A stretch of 38,125 nt of DNA from NCBI GenBank assembly GCA_015520195.1, contig WAQN01000095.1, positions 1 through 38,125 on the forward strand. The letters are read 5' to 3'. The notes beneath the pieces were generated by a model. That model ran no database searches. It was not told the origin of the DNA and saw only the letters and a list, made by a program, of their open reading frames with translations. Position 1 is the stretch's first letter. Each line of letters opens with the position of its first letter. Shown here piece after piece: positions 32,894 to 38,125 of the stretch. The position numbers and the translations under genes are program-made. Source of the stretch: Desulfurococcales archaeon (lineage in GTDB: Archaea > Thermoproteota > Thermoprotei_A > Sulfolobales > Acidilobaceae).

Positions 32894-33835
32894 ATGGGAA
32901 AACGCGTTCTTGAGGGACTAGTAGTTGCAACTATAACTCCATATACACCCGAACTACGCCTGGATATAGAGGCTTACAAATGGCTTGTTGAAAAGCTGGT
33001 AGATAGAGGCGTATCGGGCATCTTCATAGGAACCACAGGTGAATGGCCCCTACTCTCAATTAAAGAGAGGATAAAGCTGTATGAGGCAGCTATGGACGCT
33101 GCTAAGGGTAGGGCATCTATAATTGGGGTTGTTACAGGCATCAACGTCGACGACACACTAAACAACGCTCACCTAGCTGCTGATACTGGGTTAGACGCCT
33201 TAGCATCAGTACCTCCACTGTACTTTAAGCCTTCAAATGACAGGCTAAGAGACTTCTACGTAAACCTCTCGGCCAAGGTGGATAAACCAGTTATCATCTA
33301 TACTATTCCAAGCCTCGTGGGGTATAATATCCCGGTTAGCGTTGTTAGAGACGTTGCTGTAGAGGTAGACGGGGTTAAGGGGATTAAGGCGACAGTAGAG
33401 GATCTAACATACATCCTAGACCTAATAAGTGAGGTCAAGCAGGTTAGAAGGGACTTCAGCATCTTACCTGGATATGGCGAATACCTCCTAGCATCGCTAG
33501 TATATGGTGGTGACGGTGTTGTAGACGCTGTTTCAAACACCGTCCCAGGCTTGGGTGTCAAGATTATAGAGGAGTTCAGGGAGGGTAGGCTAGAGGAGGC
33601 TAGACGACTACACGCTAGATTCTATAGGGTGGCTAAATTATTTAGATCTCAGCCTTTACAGTCACTCATAAAGAAGGTTCTATCTAGGCTTGGAGCACCT
33701 ATAACCCCGTATGTCAGACCTCCACTCACGGAAGCTCATGACGAAGTTGCATCTGAAATAGCTAGCCTGCTGTGTAGTGAATACAGGAATGAGGCTTTAT
33801 GTGCTCATCCTAAACCAGACTACCAACACATATAA
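32894..33835 (+). CDS. DHDPS/KDG-aldolase family (class I, Schiff-base) enzyme
   Basis: A 313-residue TIM-barrel aldolase of the dihydrodipicolinate synthase/N-acetylneuraminate lyase family. GTTGE (47-51) binds the carboxylate, Y136 (IIYTIPS) is the catalytic tyrosine and K165 (GIKATVED) the Schiff-base lysine. The family includes DapA, 2-keto-3-deoxygluconate aldolase, and sialic acid lyase. Neither neighbours nor motifs decide between lysine synthesis and sugar-acid cleavage; archaeal thermophiles often use the aldolase in the branched Entner-Doudoroff route. The ATG stands alone after a gap of about 100 bases. The C-terminus carries three cysteines (LLCSEY, EALCAHP). Confidence 0.9.
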   Translation: MGKRVLEGLVVATITPYTPELRLDIEAYKWLVEKLVDRGVSGIFIGTTGEWPLLSIKERIKLYEAAMDAAKGRASIIGVVTGINVDDTLNNAHLAADTGLDALASVPPLYFKPSNDRLRDFYVNLSAKVDKPVIIYTIPSLVGYNIPVSVVRDVAVEVDGVKGIKATVEDLTYILDLISEVKQVRRDFSILPGYGEYLLASLVYGGDGVVDAVSNTVPGLGVKIIEEFREGRLEEARRLHARFYRVAKLFRSQPLQSLIKKVLSRLGAPITPYVRPPLTEAHDEVASEIASLLCSEYRNEALCAHPKPDYQHI

Positions 33836-33949
33836 TTAACCTTAATTATTATAAATATTGAATAAACTATATGTATTCACAGTGTGGAGCGTGTATTAAT
33901 ATATCGGCGGCCTACCGTCATAAGTGTAGATGTACTTGTTAAATGATAA

Positions 33950-36073
33950 TTGTTCATGCCTATACTTGATAAATTTAACTGGGGTCTTATATTGGTTGAG
34001 GGAGAGTTTTCATTACAGCACTTCGCATTCGTGGAGGATGTTAAGATCTACCTCTATACAGTTGCATTGATAACGTGGGCCTTACTTCTCTACTCTCTCT
34101 TTGAGGGTTTCAGAAGGTGGACCTATGGGGGGGAGAGGATACAGTTTAAGCCGCTAGGCTATCGTATAGAAGTCTTTTTGAGGTATGGGCTTCTCCAGTG
34201 GAAGGTGCTTAGACATAGATTCCCAGGGACTATGCATTTACTGATATTCGCCGGGATGATATGGCTTTTAATAGCTACCATACTTAGGGCCATGGATGAC
34301 TACATAGTCAACTTCCTGGTTGGCGATGTATTGAGAGCATACAAGCTAGTGAGTAATCTAGCTGGAGTATCTGTTCTAATGGGAAGCTCTATAGCTATTG
34401 TAAGGAGAGCTAGACAGCTGACTCCAGGTCTACCTAAGGATCCAAGCTACTTCCTTATACATGCATTATTCTGGGTCATAGTTGTAACAGGCTTCATGCT
34501 AAATGGAATGGCAGCGGCTGGCTACAGAGCCGAGTATGAGTCGCCATGGTTCGACCCAGTGGGATACTTATTCTTCAGCTGGGCAATAGGCCTAGACCAG
34601 GGAACCCTTATACACTATTATAGGATCCTATGGATATTCCACCTAACAATAGCCCATCTAACCCTGGCTCTAATCCCCTTCACAAACCTATGGCACATAC
34701 CAGCCGCCGGGTTGAATATAGCATTATCTAGGCTAGAGCCTCCAGCAAGGGCACTGAGGAGCTATCCAGACATAGACAGGAGAATAGAAGAGGACAAACC
34801 AGTAGGGATAGTCAAACTCTCGGACACAACTTGGAAGCAAAGGCTAGACTATGAAGCATGCACTAACTGTTTAAGATGTACAAACGCCTGCCCCGCATAC
34901 GCTTCTGGAAAAGTGCTAGACCCAAGGCTAATTATACTTACCATGAGGGACCTATTGCATAGAGGCAAGTGGGATTCCACAGTATGGGATGAGGGGGGTG
35001 ACGGCTCTAATACAGCATTATTAAATCCTGAAGCAATATGGAGCTGTGTTACATGCGGGGCTTGTGTCAACGAGTGCCCAGTGTTGATACACCATGTGGA
35101 CACTATAATCGATGTTAGGAGGGGAATGATGAGTACAGGGAGCGAGTCTGTGCCCGAGGATGCCCTAAACGCCTTATATAACATGCAGCACATGGGTAAC
35201 CCCTTGGGATATAATCCGGCTGAGAGAGATGAGTGGATAAGGGAGCTCGCGGAGAAGTTCGGGGACGATATAATAGCGGATCCCAATGTTGAATACGACT
35301 ATCTGTACTGGATAGGCTGTGTGGCTAGCTATGACCCTAGGATTAGGAGTGTGCCTGAGAACGTCATAAGGATCCTCAGGAAGGCTGGCATCAGGGTTGC
35401 AGTTATGCCAGAGGAGGGTTGCAGTGGGGAGCCTGCAAGGAGGATGGGTGAGGAGGCGTTGTTCGTTGAGATGATGAAGATGAACCTTGAGAATATAGGC
35501 CAGTATAAGTTCAAGAAGCTCCTGGTCCACTGCCCGCACTGCTATAATATATTCAAGAACGAGTACAAGAAGTACCTAGACTACCTAGAGGCCAATAGTG
35601 AGACTAGGGAGCTAGCCGAGGTTCTTAAGAGGCTGGAAGTAGAGCACCACTCAGTACTATTAGCCCGCCTAGTCAGGGAGGGAAGGGTGAAGCCAGGCAG
35701 GGAGCTAAGCCTAGCAGTCACATACCACGACCCATGCTACCTGGGTAGGTGGAATGGAGTCTACGAGGAGCCGAGGAGGGTGCTCAGAAGCGTTAGGGGG
35801 CTGAGGATAAGGGAGATGCCTAGGAACAGGGATAGAAGCTTCTGTTGTGGAGGTGGAGGAGGCCATCTATTCTTCGAGGTAAAGAGGGGTGAGAGGATCT
35901 CATATATTAGATCAAGGGAAGCACATGAGACGCTGGAAAAGGCGGGTAATGGGGATAAGGTCTTGGCCGTTGCATGCCCCTTCTGCAACACCATGTTTAG
36001 GGGTGAAGAGGAGAACTTCAACTTCAAGGTAAAAGACATAGCTGAGATACTAAGCGAGGCGCTGGAGGATTAG
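33950..36073 (+). CDS. Membrane HdrD-like Fe-S oxidoreductase (ETF:quinone oxidoreductase candidate)
   Basis: A 707-residue fusion. Residues 30-250 contain about five to six membrane helices with histidines (H96, H171, H222, H231, H236, H249) that could bind b haems, as in NarI/DUF3483-like domains. A ferredoxin part follows with two full [4Fe-4S] motifs: C304-C307-C310-C314 and C366-C369-C372-C376. Then two CCG domains of the HdrD type: C457, C491, C528/C531, and C596, C632/C633, C676/C679. This is the architecture of membrane Fe-S oxidoreductases that pass electrons between ETF or disulfides and the quinone pool. The Hsp20 gene runs convergent and overlaps its stop by 4 bases. TTG is the nominal start; ATG 33956 is equally possible. 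Donor not determined. Confidence 0.85.
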   Translation: MFMPILDKFNWGLILVEGEFSLQHFAFVEDVKIYLYTVALITWALLLYSLFEGFRRWTYGGERIQFKPLGYRIEVFLRYGLLQWKVLRHRFPGTMHLLIFAGMIWLLIATILRAMDDYIVNFLVGDVLRAYKLVSNLAGVSVLMGSSIAIVRRARQLTPGLPKDPSYFLIHALFWVIVVTGFMLNGMAAAGYRAEYESPWFDPVGYLFFSWAIGLDQGTLIHYYRILWIFHLTIAHLTLALIPFTNLWHIPAAGLNIALSRLEPPARALRSYPDIDRRIEEDKPVGIVKLSDTTWKQRLDYEACTNCLRCTNACPAYASGKVLDPRLIILTMRDLLHRGKWDSTVWDEGGDGSNTALLNPEAIWSCVTCGACVNECPVLIHHVDTIIDVRRGMMSTGSESVPEDALNALYNMQHMGNPLGYNPAERDEWIRELAEKFGDDIIADPNVEYDYLYWIGCVASYDPRIRSVPENVIRILRKAGIRVAVMPEEGCSGEPARRMGEEALFVEMMKMNLENIGQYKFKKLLVHCPHCYNIFKNEYKKYLDYLEANSETRELAEVLKRLEVEHHSVLLARLVREGRVKPGRELSLAVTYHDPCYLGRWNGVYEEPRRVLRSVRGLRIREMPRNRDRSFCCGGGGGHLFFEVKRGERISYIRSREAHETLEKAGNGDKVLAVACPFCNTMFRGEEENFNFKVKDIAEILSEALED

Positions 36074-36537
36074 CCTTTAGGCACGGTTATTATAACCCTA
36101 GAACCAGCCACACGCCATGATGCCCGGCTGGGGTCTATCTTGAAGGGGAGCCTATAAGTCCAGCTGTACCTCTCCACCCTCTCAGCCCAAACAAACCCCC
36201 TGAATGCTCTGCGTATCGCGTCCTCATCAATCCTAGCCTCTACCCTTATCTCAGACTCGCCAATATACACGTTTACAGTCTCTCCGACAGCGCCTGGCAT
36301 ATCGACTATTATCTGTATGGAGTCACCGCGGTCAATTATCTGGTACAGAGGCTCTATAGCCCCAGAGCTGAGCATATTTATCCTCTCATCAAGGATCCTC
36401 TCATACTCAATCTCATCACTCAACCTCATGAGCTCATTGACAAGGCTGGCCTCCAACTCCTCAATCCTCCTCAAGGCGTCTCTGAAGAGCTCATTGATCC
36501 TTCTCCTCCTCTCCTCGAAGGGGTCTACGAAAGCCAT
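36070..36537 (-). CDS. Hsp20/alpha-crystallin-like chaperone
   Basis: A 155-residue small heat-shock-like protein. A charged helical N-terminus (residues 1-60, FEERRRRINELFRDALRRIEEL) precedes an alpha-crystallin-like domain (about 66-155) with IIVDMPGAVGETVNVYIGESEIRVEA, matching the Hsp20 strands (V-D-x-P-G... x-V-x-V). The usual C-terminal I-x-I/V ends as VIITVPKG, with the AGSRVIITVPKG strand typical of family members. It overlaps the stop of the HdrD-like gene by four bases and follows the PAC2 gene by 39 bases on the minus strand, forming a protein-quality pair. Confidence 0.88.
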   Translation of the reverse strand: MAFVDPFEERRRRINELFRDALRRIEELEASLVNELMRLSDEIEYERILDERINMLSSGAIEPLYQIIDRGDSIQIIVDMPGAVGETVNVYIGESEIRVEARIDEDAIRRAFRGFVWAERVERYSWTYRLPFKIDPSRASWRVAGSRVIITVPKG

Positions 36538-36576
36538 TATAAAACCACCCCTATAGGGGCTCTCTAGGCTTGCATC

Positions 36577-37356
36577 TCAAGTATACATTAGCGGTGTTCT
36601 GTACTCATACCCTTTACCCATCCTGGCCATTACACTCTTAGTCTCCTTCATTAACTCCTTCAACCGGAGCTTTATTAACTCAGCTTCCTTAAGCAGTTTC
36701 TCCACATCCAGTTTAGCCCCGAGTATGGGTGATAGCGCCTCAACTGCTCTGGCAGCTGCTTCAGGGTCTGGCATGTCTATGAACGATTCAACCATCAATA
36801 CTAGGTTGGGCACCCTTCTCCTAACGGCTTCCTTAAGTATTATAGCGTAGGGGCCTACCAGTATGCCGTCATTTATCCTGCTTCCCCCCTCTATCTTCTT
36901 AGCGAGCTCGGATGCCTCATCGCTACTGGCGAGCAGGTATATGCTCGGCTTCTCCACCTCAACCCTAGCAGGGTGCCCTATGCCAGTTACACTGATCAAA
37001 TAGTCTATGCCCCTCAGCCTAGCCCACTCAACTAATGCCATGGAGAGCTGGGCTACGCCAGCAGGTGATATTGGTACATCCGTCACAACGAATGCTATAT
37101 CCCTGTTTGAGTATACCCTCATTGGATGCTTTGGCTCCCCATTCTGGATGACTACGACTGGTGGGAGCATAGTATAGTTCTCGATCCCAGCTACATCTGG
37201 CACCTTGAGGCTCCTAATTATATGCATACTGGCTATGGAGCCCACGAGGCCAACATCCGGAAGTCCTAATATGAGGTACCTAGGCTTCCCTACATCACCA
37301 TACTCTCTAAACGTGAACCCATAGATCTCCTCCTCAAACGCTATGCCCCTCAACAA
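36577..37356 (-). CDS. PAC2-family proteasome assembly chaperone
   Basis: A 259-residue protein of the PAC2 family (PF09754), whose archaeal members (PbaA/PbaB) help assemble the 20S proteasome. The core is LGLPDVGLVGSIAS (31-44), NYTMLPPVVVIQNGEP (60s) and IDYLISVTGIGHPARVE. The sequence ends in MYT, which fits the HbYX rule (hydrophobic, Tyr, any) used by PbaA and proteasomal ATPases to dock into the alpha ring. The coiled segment near 225-245 (LLKEAELIKLRLKELMKETK) precedes it. Start is TTG after GGTG; it is divergent from alba. Its likely target, PsmA, is encoded in the same window at 9.1-9.9 kb. Confidence 0.9.
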   Translation of the reverse strand: MLRGIAFEEEIYGFTFREYGDVGKPRYLILGLPDVGLVGSIASMHIIRSLKVPDVAGIENYTMLPPVVVIQNGEPKHPMRVYSNRDIAFVVTDVPISPAGVAQLSMALVEWARLRGIDYLISVTGIGHPARVEVEKPSIYLLASSDEASELAKKIEGGSRINDGILVGPYAIILKEAVRRRVPNLVLMVESFIDMPDPEAAARAVEALSPILGAKLDVEKLLKEAELIKLRLKELMKETKSVMARMGKGYEYRTPLMYT

Positions 37357-37474
37357 TCAACACCATTCAACTAATAGCATATCGCGGTAGAAAGTAATAT
37401 AATATGATCCCATAACGCGTTAAACCACAGCCACCATTACACAAGCAATGACTCCGTAAGCCCCTTGGAAACGC

Positions 37475-37481
37475 TTTTATA
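37475..37481 (+). promoter_or_regulatory. alba TATA box
   Basis: TTTTATA, preceded by a GGAAACGC purine-rich element, predicts a transcript start near 37503. That leaves a leader of about 46 bases before ATG 37550 and excludes the frame's earliest start at 37499. Confidence 0.5.
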
Positions 37482-37503
37482 CCAGTAAATCAAAGCCCTT
37501 GAT

Positions 37504-37527
37504 CTCAGGCAAAACAAATGGCCTGAG
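37504..37527 (+). promoter_or_regulatory. Perfect hairpin in the alba 5' leader
   Basis: CTCAGGC (37504-37510) and GCCTGAG (37521-37527) pair perfectly over seven bases around a 10-base AT-rich loop. The hairpin sits at the predicted 5' end of the mRNA and directly before the AGAGGAGCGAGGG ribosome-site region, so it could influence stability or translation. Confidence 0.45.
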
Positions 37528-37549
37528 AAGAGGAGCGAGGGATACAAAG

Positions 37550-37855
37550 ATGGTATGTGAGGGAGCACCTGAGGTCAGGATAGGTAGGAAGCCCGTAATG
37601 AACTATGTATTAGCTATACTAACCACCCTAATGGAGCAGGGAGTAAACCAGGTAGTAGTCAGGGCAAGAGGACGTAACATAAACAAGGCAGTAGACGCAG
37701 TTGAGATAGTGAGGAACAGGTTCGCCAAGAACGTAAAGATAAACGGCATAGAGATCAGCAGCCACGAGATAACAGTAACAGACCCCAACACAGGACAGCA
37801 GAGGACGAGGAGAGTCAGCAGCATAGACATCTGCCTAGAGAAAGAGGCAGAGTAA
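37550..37855 (+). CDS. albA: Chromatin protein Alba
   Basis: A 101-residue Alba-family DNA/RNA-binding chromatin protein. The core is IGRKPVMNYVLAILTTLMEQG, with the lysine of GRKPVMNY that is the known acetylation/DNA-contact lysine (K16 of Sso Alba), followed by VVVRARGRNINKAVDAVEIVRNRF and the C-terminal loop (RTRRVSSIDICLE) typical of Alba. The frame opens at TTG 37499, but ATG 37550 after AGAGGAGCGAGGGAT fits the family's length and the predicted transcript start. It is monocistronic. The last 270 bases of the window after it hold no gene I can support. Confidence 0.95.
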   Translation: MVCEGAPEVRIGRKPVMNYVLAILTTLMEQGVNQVVVRARGRNINKAVDAVEIVRNRFAKNVKINGIEISSHEITVTDPNTGQQRTRRVSSIDICLEKEAE

Positions 37856-38125
37856 ACATAACACCTAAAATATATAAAAGGGAAAACATCAGGGATTTTT
37901 CTAGGGAACAAGAAACAACCTCTCGTATTATAGCATTAAGCATTACATAAACCCGAATCCGTTAATGATTAATCCTTTCTGTAGGTAAGGTCTCCTTAAA
38001 TTCTTAGCAAGCACTCACTAATCACTATTGTGGGTATGCTTGAAATCGAACCTGGTATAAGATTTCCAGTCTATATCATGAACTATCTTAATCCAGGTGC
38101 ATATTGATTTTAGGGTGCTATAAGT

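Noticed and set aside
37499-37549. Extended N-terminus for Alba from TTG 37499
   Set aside because: It falls before the predicted transcript start and covers the leader hairpin; the family starts near ATG 37550.

Overview
The window is a compact, core-gene-rich stretch of a thermophilic archaeal chromosome, most likely Thermoproteota (Crenarchaeota) of a Desulfurococcales/Acidilobales-like lineage. Arguments for this: the gene run SBDS-Rrp4-Rrp41-Rrp42-L37Ae-Brix-Pcc1, A-type ATPase stalk genes, a 20S proteasome alpha subunit, Rio2, Alba, archaeal-type SAM synthetase, translin and DUF2258-like genes, a tRNA with a bulge-helix-bulge intron, heavy AGG/ATA codon use, many GTG and TTG starts, and GGTGAT-type ribosome binding sites. 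Genus cannot be fixed from the sequence alone. I see no insertion sequence, CRISPR array, prophage or integrase.

Layout. 0.3-6.1 kb: small accessory genes (NfeD-like membrane protein, P-loop ATPase, acyl-CoA dehydrogenase, metallo-beta-lactamase-fold hydrolase, unknown beta-rich protein). 6.2-7.6 kb: A-type ATPase subunits H and C. 7.6-9.0 kb: ASCH protein, ribbon-helix-helix regulator, FUN14-like membrane protein. 9.1-11.5 kb (minus): proteasome alpha, then an unknown gene plus a probable Fe-S HhH-GPD-like protein. 11.6-16.2 kb: ThiI, a degenerate amidohydrolase, an AbrB-PhoU regulator and a Clp1-like polynucleotide kinase. 16.27 kb: intron-containing tRNA-Gln(CUG), followed by a small three-helix membrane protein (EMC6-like), SAM synthetase, Rio2 and a DUF460 coiled-coil/RNase H-like protein. 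21.1-21.6 kb: a gene-free stretch with a nested stem structure. 21.6-25.9 kb: divergent MptE-like enzyme, NnrS-like membrane protein, a 53-residue membrane peptide, and RqcH/NEMF. 26.1-28.5 kb (minus): DUF2258-like, translin and two unknown genes. 28.7-32.8 kb: the exosome/ribosome-biogenesis/KEOPS operon. 32.9-36.1 kb: DHDPS-family aldolase and a membrane HdrD-like Fe-S oxidoreductase. 36.1-37.9 kb: Hsp20-like chaperone, PAC2 proteasome chaperone, Alba.

Functional picture. RNA and protein homeostasis dominate: RNA decay (exosome), ribosome maturation (SBDS, Rio2, Brix), stalled-ribosome rescue (RqcH), tRNA modification (ThiI, Pcc1), RNA 5' phosphorylation (Clp1-like), proteolysis and its assembly chaperone (PsmA, PAC2). 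Metabolic genes (acyl-CoA dehydrogenase, HdrD-like quinone-linked oxidoreductase, aldolase) hint at a heterotroph that may oxidise acyl-CoAs. I found no clear multi-gene novel system. The best leads are single loci: the Fe-S HhH-GPD-like protein, the EMC6-like protein, the metal-site-free amidohydrolase, the HbYX tail on PAC2, the alba leader hairpin, and the structured gap at 21.25 kb.
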